From: Suipraeoptans intestinalis
GTDB lineage: Bacteria; Bacillota; Clostridia; Lachnospirales; Lachnospiraceae
Length of the DNA stretch: 64,000 nt
Assembly: GCF_009696485.1 (NCBI RefSeq)
Contig: NZ_VULY01000018.1
Coordinates: 1,294,001-1,358,000, forward strand
Direction of reading: 5' to 3'
Position numbers and translations under genes: made by a program. Below, piece after piece: positions 15,789-23,599 of the stretch. Below the pieces are notes generated by a model. The model was given only the letters and a program-made list of their open reading frames with translations. It ran no database searches and had not been told where the DNA came from. Position 1 is the first letter of the stretch. Each line of letters starts with the position of its first letter.

Positions 15789-16987
15789 TGCTTCTCCTGA
15801 GCGGACTGCTCTTTGTGGGAGGCCTGGTTGTTTTTGCCGGTGATTGGCGAAGGTCTGAAACGGCGATATCCAAAAAGGTTTTGCGGCAGGAAGGAGGGCA
15901 TGGAAGCAAGCTACGGGAATGGGAAGTAAGGATAGAAGGGGAAAGGGCTCGATATCCGGTAAAAGTGGCAGTCTCAGAAAGGATTTACGATAAAAAAGAA
16001 ATAAAAAAACTATTTTCCAGAGTCATAAAACGGATCGAGTCCGAAATGCTGGGGAAGAACCAAAATCCGGAGCAGATCGAGTATGATCTGAACCTAATGA
16101 ACAGGATATCGGGGGAACCGGTAGAGATCAGCTGGACGACAGAAGATTTTCAGATCATAGATGCAAGGGGAAGGATCAAGACAAAGGGACTGGGAAGCAA
16201 AGGAAAACCGGTGGCGTTGAAAGCCAGGATCATCTATACGGGAAACAGGAAAGAGCAGATGGAGTACCGCCGCGCAGTGCGTGTAGTCCCTCCGGTATCG
16301 GACAAAAGGAGACAAAGAAAGCAGGACATAGCGTATGCTGTGGAAAAAAGGGAGGGGGAAAACCGGAAAGAAAAGGTATTTTGGCTGCCGGAGAAGATCG
16401 GTGGCAGGCGGGTGGACTACTATCCCAAAAGAGAGTCAAGAGGACTGGTGTTGGCAGGAATGGCAGTTCTGACAGGCGGGCTGGCTTACGGAATGCAGTA
16501 CCAGACAAGGAGGGAGAAGGAAAAAGAAAGAAAGCGGCAGATGACGCTGGATTATCCGGAGATCCTCAGCAAGCTGGCCGTCTATATAGGCGCCGGAATG
16601 ACGACCAAGCGGGCATGGAGACTGGTGGCGTATGGAAGAAAGCGACAGGGACAGCCTCGATATATTTACGGAGAGATGCAAAAAACGCTGCGGGAGATCG
16701 AAAGCGGAAAGACCGAAGGAAAAAGTTATGAAGACTTTGGGAAAAACTGCGGAACCCAGGAGTATCTCAGGCTGGGCGCCCTGCTTTCACAGAATCTGAA
16801 AAAAGGGACGCAGGGACTTGGAGGGCTGCTGCATGCGGAGGCGGTACAGGCGTTTGAAGAGAGAAAAGCGAGGGCCAGGAAAGCCGGAGAGGAAGCCTCC
16901 ACAAAGCTGTTGCTGCCCATGTTCCTGATGCTGCTTACCGTATTGATCATTGTGATGACACCTGCCTTTTTGTCTTTACAGATATAG
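15725..16987 (+). CDS. tadC: TadC-type protein with an extra N-terminal extracytoplasmic domain
   Basis: Protein of 420 aa, longer than usual TadC. Residues ~21-40 form a membrane helix. Residues ~45-200 form a soluble, strand-rich domain (SERIYDKKEIKKLFSRVIKRI, GEPVEISWTTEDFQIID, VALKARIIYTGNR) like the atrophied bacterial Ig-like domains. After a second helix (~250-270) comes the T2SSF core (YPEILSKLAVYIGAGMTTKRAW, GTQEYLRLGALLSQNLKKGTQGL) and a last helix. TTG 15725 has an AAAGGGG upstream; ATG 15788, overlapping the tadB stop as TGATG, is the alternative. Confidence 0.82.
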   Translation: MPGALFRSLLHRDKDLRNRSLMLLLSGLLFVGGLVVFAGDWRRSETAISKKVLRQEGGHGSKLREWEVRIEGERARYPVKVAVSERIYDKKEIKKLFSRVIKRIESEMLGKNQNPEQIEYDLNLMNRISGEPVEISWTTEDFQIIDARGRIKTKGLGSKGKPVALKARIIYTGNRKEQMEYRRAVRVVPPVSDKRRQRKQDIAYAVEKREGENRKEKVFWLPEKIGGRRVDYYPKRESRGLVLAGMAVLTGGLAYGMQYQTRREKEKERKRQMTLDYPEILSKLAVYIGAGMTTKRAWRLVAYGRKRQGQPRYIYGEMQKTLREIESGKTEGKSYEDFGKNCGTQEYLRLGALLSQNLKKGTQGLGGLLHAEAVQAFEERKARARKAGEEASTKLLLPMFLMLLTVLIIVMTPAFLSLQI

Positions 16988-17030
16988 CAAGGTACAACAG
17001 AGAGTTTCGTGTAAAAGAGGGAGGAAAAAT

Positions 17031-17207
17031 ATGAAGCGAATCAAAAGACTATGGAAGACACTGCAGGAGGAAAGAGGGATCGGCGTAGTGGAAGTGATCC
17101 TGATCCTGGTGGTACTTATCGGACTGGTGATTATTTTTAAATCACAGCTGACCAGTCTGGTAGAGTCTATCTTTAATAAAATCGTCAGTGAAAGCTCGGG
17201 AATCTGA
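17031..17207 (+). CDS. flp: Flp1-like type IVb pilin
   Basis: A 58-aa protein. A short basic leader (MKRIKRLWKTLQEERG) ends in Gly before IGVVEVILILVVLIG, a hydrophobic helix with Glu at position 5, the class IVb prepilin pattern cut by TadV-type peptidases. The short C-terminal tail follows KSQLTSLVESIF. It is the likely major pilin of the Tad apparatus. The start has GAGGGAGG upstream, and its stop overlaps the next ATG (TGATG). Confidence 0.88.
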   Translation: MKRIKRLWKTLQEERGIGVVEVILILVVLIGLVIIFKSQLTSLVESIFNKIVSESSGI

Positions 17208-18559
17208 TGAAAAAGGGTTCGATAACGGTATATCTTAGTCTGGTGCTTCTTCTTTTTATTGGACTGATAGGCGCATTACTGGAAAGCGCTTCCGTACAGG
17301 CGGCAAAAAACTGCAAGCGGGCAGATGTGAACAGAGGAATGGAATGCTCTTTCGCAGAATATCAGAAAGAGCTGCTGCAGGAATATGGAATCTTTGGCCT
17401 GGAAGGAACCTACGAAACGGGAGCCTACGAAGAAGCAAAAGTGTTAGATAGGATCCGGTGGTATGCAGGAGGGAACCTGACGCAGGAGATATCGGGGATC
17501 CGCTTTTTGACAGAGGAAGGAGGCGCTCCTTTTTTCAGACAGGCAACGGAGTATATGAAGACCAAGATTCCTGTAGATTTGCCGAGACTGACAGAAGAAA
17601 AAGGACAGTGGGAGACACAAAAGGGAAAAGAGAAGGGAATCGTGGAAACAGAAACCCAGTCGGAAAGGAAGCTGGACGAGATCCTGGCAGAAGAAAAGAC
17701 AGATCTGGAAAAAGAGGAAAACCCCATCACCCACATGAAACAGATAAAAAGCAAAGGGCTTTTGGAGCTGGTGATGCCCAGAGAACAGCAGATTTCTGAG
17801 AAGTGCCTGAAAAAAGAAGAAATGCTGCAGGGCAGAACAGTGAACAAGGGGTATGGAAGATTTTCGGAACGTCAGGAAAAACTGGATGAAATCCTGTTTA
17901 AAGAATACCTGCTGGAAAAGTTTCCGCCAATGACAGAGACAAAAGGAGGCGGGGCGCTGGACTATGAACTGGAATATATCCTTTATGGGGAGCCTCAGGA
18001 CAGGGAAAATCTGAAAAAGACAGTACAGGCGATCCAAAAGCTTCGATTTGTCGCCGATTATCTGTATATCCAGGGAGACGGAGAAATGCGGGCAGAAGCA
18101 GAAGGGATGGCAGCAGCTTTGTGTACAGCTCTTGCCGTTCCGGTGGCGACAGAGGCAGCGGCACAGCTGATTCTTCTGGCATGGGCCTATGGGGAGACGA
18201 TCATGGATCTGAGAACTCTGCTAAGAGGTGGAAAGGTACCTGTCGTTAAGACAAAGGCCACCTGGCAGCTGCAGTTGAGTCAGCTTTTAAAGCTGGGAAC
18301 GGAGGAAGATCGCCTGGAGGGACAGGATTTTGGAGAAGGACAGACTTATAAAGGCTACTTAAGAGCAGTTCTTTACCTGAAGGAAAGAAAAGAACTTCCC
18401 TGGAGAGCATTGGACATGATAGAAGGAAATATGAAAGGACGACTGGGACAGTCCTTCTTCCGAAGTGATTTCTGTATCTCGGATCTGCAGATAAAGACAA
18501 AGGCGATGCTCCCGAGAGGGATCCGTTATACATTTGAAACAGAATATGGATATCGATAG
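17207..18559 (+). CDS. DUF5702-type pilus-associated protein
   Basis: Protein of 450 aa. The N-terminus MKKGSITVYLSLVLLLFIGLIGALLESASVQAAK is a pseudopilin-like leader and helix. The long, charged extracellular part begins GMECSFAEYQKELLQEYGIFGLE, typical of DUF5702 proteins found in Clostridia Tad loci. A later hydrophobic stretch (~300-335) may be a second membrane pass. It probably acts as a minor pilin or surface-exposed pilus component. It is coupled to flp by an overlapping stop/start. Its own stop touches the left arm of a 29-bp inverted repeat. Confidence 0.75.
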   Translation: MKKGSITVYLSLVLLLFIGLIGALLESASVQAAKNCKRADVNRGMECSFAEYQKELLQEYGIFGLEGTYETGAYEEAKVLDRIRWYAGGNLTQEISGIRFLTEEGGAPFFRQATEYMKTKIPVDLPRLTEEKGQWETQKGKEKGIVETETQSERKLDEILAEEKTDLEKEENPITHMKQIKSKGLLELVMPREQQISEKCLKKEEMLQGRTVNKGYGRFSERQEKLDEILFKEYLLEKFPPMTETKGGGALDYELEYILYGEPQDRENLKKTVQAIQKLRFVADYLYIQGDGEMRAEAEGMAAALCTALAVPVATEAAAQLILLAWAYGETIMDLRTLLRGGKVPVVKTKATWQLQLSQLLKLGTEEDRLEGQDFGEGQTYKGYLRAVLYLKERKELPWRALDMIEGNMKGRLGQSFFRSDFCISDLQIKTKAMLPRGIRYTFETEYGYR

Positions 18560-18719
18560 GAAGTAAGCCCGGGTACCCTCCCGGCAGTCTGAAATACATC
18601 CCAAAACAAACCTGAAATTAAGAAAAGAAAGGAGAAGGATCCGTACGTGAATAGAAAAAAACTCCCCTCACAATCTCTCTATTCTAAATTTGCCGGGAGG
18701 GTACCCGGGCTTACTTCCT
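18558..18719. repeat. Perfect 29-bp inverted repeat enclosing the start of a TadE-like gene
   Basis: The left arm 18558-18586 (begins AGGAAGTAAGCCCGGG) is the exact reverse complement of the right arm 18691-18719 (ends CCCGGGCTTACTTCCT). The arms enclose 104 bp. The enclosed DNA carries the AAAGGAGAAGG ribosome binding site and GTG start (18647) of the next gene; the right arm is translated. No T run follows, so a plain terminator is unlikely. An invertible switch or a small inserted inverted-repeat element fits better. Confidence 0.8.
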
Positions 18720-19450
18720 GCAGGGGTGCAATGACGTTAGAAGCAGCCTGTGCCGCCCCGCTTTTTCTGATCACAGTCATCACCTTCCTCTATTTGCTGG
18801 AGATCATGAGTCTGCAGATTGCTGTACGGGAAGGGCTTCAATATGCCGGCAGGAATGCGATGCAGGAGGCGGCAGAGATTCCCCTGTTGAATCCGGGAAA
18901 GGCAGAGGCGGATATTGTGGAATCCGTCGGAAGATCAAGGCTGGACGGGAGCATCCTGCAAGGCGGCAGCAGCGGCATTGATTGTAGCGGATCGACTCTT
19001 TCTCCGCTGACTGGAATCGGAAAACTGCAGGTAACATACAAGGTGAAGATTCCGATCCCCCTATTTCACATTCCGCCGATCCTGTTGACGGAACATATAA
19101 AAATAAAAGGATGGGTAGGCTATGAACCGGCGGGAGGAGACATGGACGGGGAAGAGGTGGTGTATGTAACGGAAACAGGGCTGGTGTACCATAAGGATCC
19201 CAACTGCACCCATTTGGATCTTTCCATACGACAGGTAGAAAAAAGTCAGATTTCCGGGCTGCGCAATGAAAGTGGAGGCAAGTATTATGCCTGTCCTATT
19301 TGTAAGAAAAAAGGAAAGGCCTGCTATATTACCACTACGGGAGACAGATATCACAGGTCCTTATCCTGCAGCGGGTTGAAAAGGACGGTTTATTCCATCC
19401 CGGTCTCAGAAGCAAGGGGAAGGAGGAAATGCTCCAGATGTGGGAATTAG
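18647..19450 (+). CDS. TadE-like pseudopilin with tandem Cys/His C-terminal motifs
   Basis: Protein of 267 aa from GTG 18647. A leader of ~27 residues ends at RG and is followed by AMTLEAACAAPLFLITVITF, a TadE-type helix. Residues ~165-267 contain two copies of a metal-binding-like unit: VYVTETGLVYHKDPNCTHL with ACPICKK, and CYITTTGDRYHRSLSCSGL with KCSRCGN. An internal ATG at 18731, behind CAGGGG, could give a shorter form without the leader. The right arm of the inverted repeat encodes AGRVPGLTS in the leader. Probably a minor pilin at the pilus base or tip. Confidence 0.75.
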   Translation: MNRKKLPSQSLYSKFAGRVPGLTSCRGAMTLEAACAAPLFLITVITFLYLLEIMSLQIAVREGLQYAGRNAMQEAAEIPLLNPGKAEADIVESVGRSRLDGSILQGGSSGIDCSGSTLSPLTGIGKLQVTYKVKIPIPLFHIPPILLTEHIKIKGWVGYEPAGGDMDGEEVVYVTETGLVYHKDPNCTHLDLSIRQVEKSQISGLRNESGGKYYACPICKKKGKACYITTTGDRYHRSLSCSGLKRTVYSIPVSEARGRRKCSRCGN

Positions 19451-19866
19451 ACAGATGCGTATGCGGCATACTGCTGGGGACCTTGGCAGTGCTCGACTAT
19501 AAGAAAAAGCAGGTTCCCATAAGTCTGCTGGCGATAGGTGGAGTCCTGGCTTTGTGCTTTTGCATCGGAGAGGGACCGGATGGGCAAACATTGGCAGGCG
19601 GCGCAGTGGGAAGCGCCTGCCTGCTGCTCAGCAAAGTCACGGGAGAACAGATAGGATATGGAGACAGTATAGGTATTTTGGAAATGGGGATCTATCTGGG
19701 AGGATGGAACCTGCTTCAGGTGCTGCTGCTGGCTTTCTTTTTTCTGGGGATCCGGGCAGGAATCTGTATGGCAAGACGAGGATTCAAAAAAGAGATGTGT
19801 ATTCCCTTTTATCCCTTTTTATGGATGGGATACAGCCTGCTGTGGGGCTTGGAAGGATTCCTGTGA
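19429..19866 (+). CDS. tadV: TadV-like prepilin peptidase (A24 family)
   Basis: Protein of 145 aa, almost all membrane helices. The two catalytic aspartates are Asp23 (AVLDYKKK) and Asp79 in IGYGDSIG, the GxGD box of type IV prepilin peptidases. The size fits the short peptidase-only form without the methylase domain. It should process the Flp pilin and TadE-like proteins of this operon. Translation starts at ATG 19429 behind AAGGAGGAA, inside the end of the previous gene. Confidence 0.88.
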   Translation: MLQMWELDRCVCGILLGTLAVLDYKKKQVPISLLAIGGVLALCFCIGEGPDGQTLAGGAVGSACLLLSKVTGEQIGYGDSIGILEMGIYLGGWNLLQVLLLAFFFLGIRAGICMARRGFKKEMCIPFYPFLWMGYSLLWGLEGFL

Positions 19867-20028
19867 AATCAGAAGGGGCGATCAGAAAAAGACAAGGAAG
19901 AGGAAGAGATTAGGGAGGGAGCAAAGAAGAGAAACCAGCCATGGGCGGAAGTCAAATGAAAGCAGGAGGCGAAGATAGGAACTGGCAGACAGAAAGACAA
20001 AAAGGGAAGACAGGGAGAAAGGCGGAGA

Positions 20029-20475
20029 ATGGACAAAGGATCCGAGATGACAGTGGGACAGACCCGGAGGAAAGCAGAAAAAATTTTATGGATAAAAGGC
20101 GGATTTACGATAGAAATGTCCCTTTTAATGCCGCTGCTTCTTTTTATGGGGATGCAGTGTGTATTTCTGATGTTTTTCTTTCATGACAAAAATATAGTGG
20201 AAGGAGCAGTGTATGAGGCCCTGGCCTCTACCGTCACAAGAGGAAAAGAGGCGGAGGATGTAAAAGAAGGAGTCATACTGGAAAGATTTTATGAAAGGCT
20301 CCAGGGGAAATGCCTGTTACTTTCCGATATTCGGGGAAGTGTAAAGAAGGAAGGGGGAAAAGTGGTACTGGAGGCCACGGCAAATAAGTTTGGTTGGAAG
20401 GTTATCGTCAGAAGAAAGTGGCAGGTGCTTTGGCAGGAGGATTATATCCGGAGGCTTCCCGACATTTTGAAATAG
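20029..20475 (+). CDS. Small TadE-like pseudopilin
   Basis: Protein of 148 aa. A basic leader (RRKAEKILWIKGG) precedes FTIEMSLLMPLLLFMGMQCVFLMFFF, a TadE-type helix with Glu at position 4. The remaining ~85 residues are soluble. The start at 20029 follows GAAAGGCGGAG; a second ATG 18 bases downstream is possible. It lies between the prepilin peptidase and the DUF6382 gene, so it is probably a minor pilin. Confidence 0.7.
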   Translation: MDKGSEMTVGQTRRKAEKILWIKGGFTIEMSLLMPLLLFMGMQCVFLMFFFHDKNIVEGAVYEALASTVTRGKEAEDVKEGVILERFYERLQGKCLLLSDIRGSVKKEGGKVVLEATANKFGWKVIVRRKWQVLWQEDYIRRLPDILK

Positions 20476-20551
20476 ACAGGTGAAACATGAAGAGGGAAGG
20501 AAACCGGAAAAACAGAGGAGAAGCGAGAAAACAAGGCCAAAAGGAGTGAGG

Positions 20552-21280
20552 ATGGAAAGAAGGATCAGCATCAGGGAAAAGGGATATTATGAAGAAGATT
20601 ATCAGATGCGGATGCTGCGCATAAATTCAACAGAATATTTGCTGCGCGTGATGGGCAGAGGGATTGATGACAGCAGTTGTTACGAATATGAAGTGAGCGG
20701 AAAGGTGTCCATGAGCGCCATGTTTGAAAGAGGAAACATGAGAGGCAGGGATGTGGAACTGCTGATGGACAGTATCAGAGAAGCGATCCGCGAGACAGAG
20801 AGGCATTTATTGAACATTCACTGCCTTTTGCTGCAGCCGGAATATATTTTTTATGAAGAGAAAAAGTTTTATTTTTGTTACTTTCCTCCTTCCAAAGAGA
20901 ATATATGGGAGGGTATCCACAGGCTGACAGAGTATCTGGTAAAACATATAGATTATGAGGACCCGGCAGGGGTAGAGGGAGTATTTTTTCTGCATAAGAA
21001 GACAATGGAGGAAAACTATAGTCTGGAAAAGATCAGCCGGGAATACAAGACGCTGCTATCCGGGCGGCTTCGGGAGCAAAAAGAAGCGATGGTAGCAGGA
21101 ACAGAAGAAAAAGAAACAGAAACCGTCTGTTGGGAGAAGTGGGAAGAGGAAGGAGAAATGGAGCCCATATTGATCAGAGAAGCAAAGCAGTTTTGGGAGC
21201 CGGTAAAAAATCTTTTAAAACGGAGAAAAAAGAAAAAATGGGGAGACTGGGAAGGGTTTTCCCGGGAAGAAATCCGGTAA
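20552..21280 (+). CDS. DUF6382-like protein without an FHA domain
   Basis: Protein of about 242 aa starting at ATG 20552 behind AAGGAGTGAGG; an upstream in-frame ATG (20480) is poorly placed. The body (MLRINSTEYLLRVMGRGID, EYIFYEEKKFYFCYFPPSK, LTEYLVKHIDYED) matches the DUF6382 domain found at the end of Clostridia Tad operons, where it is usually fused to a C-terminal FHA domain. Here the protein ends in a basic tail (LLKRRKKKKWGDW) and no FHA motif follows. From 21281 to 21410 I see only an unconvincing short frame. Confidence 0.65.
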   Translation: MERRISIREKGYYEEDYQMRMLRINSTEYLLRVMGRGIDDSSCYEYEVSGKVSMSAMFERGNMRGRDVELLMDSIREAIRETERHLLNIHCLLLQPEYIFYEEKKFYFCYFPPSKENIWEGIHRLTEYLVKHIDYEDPAGVEGVFFLHKKTMEENYSLEKISREYKTLLSGRLREQKEAMVAGTEEKETETVCWEKWEEEGEMEPILIREAKQFWEPVKNLLKRRKKKKWGDWEGFSREEIR

Positions 21281-21410
21281 GAGATTTGGTAAGAGATCCA
21301 GGGAGGAGCCCTTGGCGATATTTATGAAAAACAGTCCTTTCCCGGAATGCGCTGAAAAAGTCCGGAGCCGATCTGCAGAAGAGGGACAGCACCTGAGATA
21401 CCTGAAGGGA

Positions 21411-21439
21411 GTGACAAGAAAACAGGAAAGTGTTAAAAT
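21411..21439 (+). promoter_or_regulatory. Promoter for rhomboid-HIT genes
   Basis: GTGACA (21411-21416), a 17-bp spacer and TAAAAT (21434-21439), 88 bp before the rhomboid gene. It may allow expression apart from the Tad operon. Confidence 0.6.
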
Positions 21440-21526
21440 GAAATCCAGAAGAATCGATGAGATCCCGGAGCTACAGAACATATTACAGAGAAAGTAAAAG
21501 GCAGGAGGAAGCAAAAGGAGAGGCAG

Positions 21527-22126
21527 ATGGAAACAGGGAGATGGATAAAATCAGCGTCCTTTTGGCTGGTAGTCATAAATGTTGTGATATTTTTGGGAAT
21601 GTCGGCTATGGGAGATCCCCAGGATGCAGGATTCGTGTTGGGGCACGGGGGGATGTATGTCCCGTTTGTGCTGGAGAAAGAAGAATATTATCGGCTGTTT
21701 ACCTGTATGTTTTTGCATTTCAACGCGACACATCTGGTGAATAACATGGTGGGATTGCTGGCCATGGGAAGTCATCTGGAACGGGAACTGGGAAGGATCA
21801 AGTTGATCCTTTTGTATCTGGGGAGCGGACTGGCAGGAAACCTGCTGTCCATGTGGATGAATCTTCAAGGGAATCGGTTTCCGGTGTCGGCAGGCGCCTC
21901 CGGCTGTGTGTTCGGCTTGATCGGTGGACTGTTGTATGTAGTTTTGCGGAATAAAGGACGGCTGCGGGGAGTATCTGGAAACCGGCTGTTTATCATGGCG
22001 ATTTTTAGCATTTACATGGGATATGCAGAGGGTGGAGTGGACAATGCGGCTCATATCGGAGGGCTGGCCGGCGGATTTTTGTTAGGGATACTACTGTATC
22101 GAAAGAACAGGGAAGGAAGGGAATAA
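21527..22126 (+). CDS. Rhomboid family intramembrane serine protease
   Basis: Protein of 199 aa with about six membrane helices. The catalytic pair is visible as Ser125 (SAGASGCVFG) and His176 (DNAAHIGGLAGG). The family's N-terminal HFNATHLVNNM block is at 64-74. It cleaves membrane protein segments inside the lipid bilayer; the substrate is unknown. Start at ATG 21527 behind GGAGAGGC. It follows the Tad operon but has its own promoter and is followed by a HIT gene after three bases. Confidence 0.9.
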   Translation: METGRWIKSASFWLVVINVVIFLGMSAMGDPQDAGFVLGHGGMYVPFVLEKEEYYRLFTCMFLHFNATHLVNNMVGLLAMGSHLERELGRIKLILLYLGSGLAGNLLSMWMNLQGNRFPVSAGASGCVFGLIGGLLYVVLRNKGRLRGVSGNRLFIMAIFSIYMGYAEGGVDNAAHIGGLAGGFLLGILLYRKNREGRE

Positions 22127-22129
22127 AAG

Positions 22130-22540
22130 ATGAAAAAAGAGGATTGTATTTTTTGTAAACTGGCAAACGGAGAGATTCCTACGGCTACATTATATGAGGA
22201 CGAATGGTTTCGGGTAATCCTGGACGCCAGTCCGGCATCTATGGGACACGCGCTGATCATTCCCAAGGAACATTTTGAGAACCTGTATGAGTTGGAGGAT
22301 GAGTTAGCGTCAAAGGCGCTGGTTCTGGCAAAGAAGCTGGTAACAAAATTTACCGGAGCATTGGGCTGCCAGGGATATAATATCGTCCAGAACAACGGAG
22401 CAGTGGCGGGGCAGACGGTGTTTCATTTCCATATGCATCTGATTCCCAGATATGACAAGGATAAAGTGGGCCTGGGGTGGAAAATGGGGACGTTGACGGA
22501 AGCAGACAAAAATAAACTGTTGAACCTGCTGGCAGAATGA
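22130..22540 (+). CDS. HIT family nucleotide hydrolase/transferase
   Basis: Protein of 136 aa with the histidine triad FHFHMHLIP (His99, His101, His103), N-terminal CIFCKLANGEIP and the usual GHALIIPKEH block. HIT enzymes of the HinT branch hydrolyse AMP-linked compounds. The cysteine pair CIFC near the N-terminus is common in this branch. Co-transcribed with rhomboid; a terminator-like hairpin follows. Confidence 0.92.
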   Translation: MKKEDCIFCKLANGEIPTATLYEDEWFRVILDASPASMGHALIIPKEHFENLYELEDELASKALVLAKKLVTKFTGALGCQGYNIVQNNGAVAGQTVFHFHMHLIPRYDKDKVGLGWKMGTLTEADKNKLLNLLAE

Positions 22541-22605
22541 TCTGACTGAAAACAAGGATCAGAGGTGTTTCTTCGGAGAAAAACTCAATAGGAAATCGTA
22601 AAAGC

Positions 22606-22650
22606 GGCGGTCTTTTGTTTCTGTAAAGGAAGCAAAGGAACGCCCTTTTT
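22606..22650 (+). terminator. Terminator after the HIT gene
   Basis: GGCGGTCTTTTGTTTC pairs, with G-U pairs and a few mismatches, with GGAAGCAAAGGAACGCC, followed by CTTTTTG. Confidence 0.55.
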
Positions 22651-22656
22651 GTGTTA

Positions 22657-23375
22657 GGTTTTAGCCTGTCTCAAATAAATGCGCAGCGTGCATTTATTTG
22701 GGACTAAAACCCACCTGCTATGCGGGTGGAGACAAAGGGTTATACAAAAAACCACCTTTCCGCTACAATAGAGGTGTCCAAGCCACTATTGCAAGAAAGG
22801 AAAGGTGATTTTATGGCGAAGAAAACTAATGATTTAGCACATACAAAGTGGATGTGTAAATACCATATCGTCTTCACACCAAAGTATAGACGAAAAATAA
22901 TTTATAATCAATATAAAGCGGATTTGCGAGATATTATAAAACAGTTATGTTCCTATAAGGGAGTGGAGATTATCGAAGGGCATCTTATGCCCGATCATAT
23001 CCATATGCTCGTAAGTATCCCGCCAAAGATGAGTGTTTCCAGCTTTATGGGGTATTTAAAAGGAAAGTTAGCATTGATGATGTTCGACAGACACGCAAAT
23101 CTGAAGTATAAATTTGGAAACCGTCATTTCTGGTCAGAAGGATACTATGTGAGTACAGTGGGACTAAATGAAGCCACAATAAAGAAATATATACAGGATC
23201 AGGAAAAGTATGACATTATGCGAGATAGGTTAAGCGTAAAGGAGTATGAAAGAATAAATGTAAGATTTGCCGGACGGGGTCTGGAAAATAGTTCAGCGCT
23301 CGTTGAATAATTATAAAAAATAAATGGTGTAGAAATGACTAAGAGAAGTGGAGTAATAATCTGCTTCTCTTTTTT
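22657..23375 (+). mobile_element. IS200/IS605-family insertion sequence, tnpA only
   Basis: The left side has a two-part hairpin, GGTTTTAG/CTAAAACC (22657-22664, 22704-22711) around CAAATAAATGC/GCATTTATTTG (22672-22700), then CCCACC/GGGTGG (22710-22729). The right side has AGAGAAG/CTTCTCT (23342-23370) followed by Ts. Such subterminal hairpins are what Y1 transposases recognise. There is no tnpB. Exact ends cannot be fixed, as this family makes no target duplication. Confidence 0.75.
22813..23310 (+). CDS. tnpA: IS200-type Y1 transposase TnpA
   Basis: Protein of 165 aa. CKYHIVFTPKYRRKII opens the family, the HUH-type pair is in GHLMPDHIHMLVSIPP, and FGNRHFWSEGYYVSTVG plus the helix ATIKKYIQDQEKYD, which should hold the catalytic tyrosine, complete the fold. 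It is full-length and intact, so it may be active. The ATG at 22813 follows GAAAGGAAAGG; an in-frame ATG at 22720 lies in the left-end hairpin and is unlikely to be used. Confidence 0.93.
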   Translation: MAKKTNDLAHTKWMCKYHIVFTPKYRRKIIYNQYKADLRDIIKQLCSYKGVEIIEGHLMPDHIHMLVSIPPKMSVSSFMGYLKGKLALMMFDRHANLKYKFGNRHFWSEGYYVSTVGLNEATIKKYIQDQEKYDIMRDRLSVKEYERINVRFAGRGLENSSALVE

Positions 23376-23488
23376 GTAATGCAAGGAGAGTGCAAATGAC
23401 AGATGAGAAAGACGTAAAACAAAAAGAAGCAATATAGGCGGTTTTTGAGAACTGATATTAAAAATGTTGACATTTTTTGCCTTTTCTA

Positions 23489-23517
23489 TTGAAGCGGGCC
23501 GGAGAGTGTGCTAAAAT
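23489..23517 (+). promoter_or_regulatory. Promoter of the surface-protein gene
   Basis: TTGAAG (23489-23494), a 17-bp spacer and TAAAAT (23512-23517). Transcription would start near 23524, leaving a leader of about 117 nt. Confidence 0.6.
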
Positions 23518-23521
23518 CAAT

Positions 23522-23599
23522 TAGCCTGTGCTAACCGAAAAGGCGGCGGGGAATTCTGCCGGGGGAGAAGGACGGCAAAAGATGACACAGGCTATGTAG
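23522..23599 (+). promoter_or_regulatory. Structured mRNA leader of the surface-protein gene
   Basis: TAGCCTGTG (23522-23530) pairs perfectly with CACAGGCTA (23586-23594), closing a 73-nt domain. Inside, GCC at 23558 can pair either with GGC at 23542 or, as GCCG, with CGGC at 23573; these pairings exclude each other. A tiny frame, ATG ACA CAG GCT ATG TAG (23582-23599), has GGGGGAGAAGG in front. It matches no riboswitch class I can name. It may be a cis-acting regulatory element. Confidence 0.4.

Noticed and set aside
21312-21497. 61-codon frame before the rhomboid gene
   Set aside because: It spans the promoter at 21411-21439 and has no convincing start; it may be a remnant but nothing supports it as a gene.
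22813-23310. Domesticated transposase linked to the flanking genes
   Set aside because: The gene has full IS200 ends and an intact Y1 sequence, so an ordinary insertion sequence explains it.
23522-23599. Cobalamin, FMN, c-di-GMP or T-box riboswitch in the surface-protein leader
   Set aside because: None of the consensus boxes I know for these classes is present, so only a generic structured leader is claimed.
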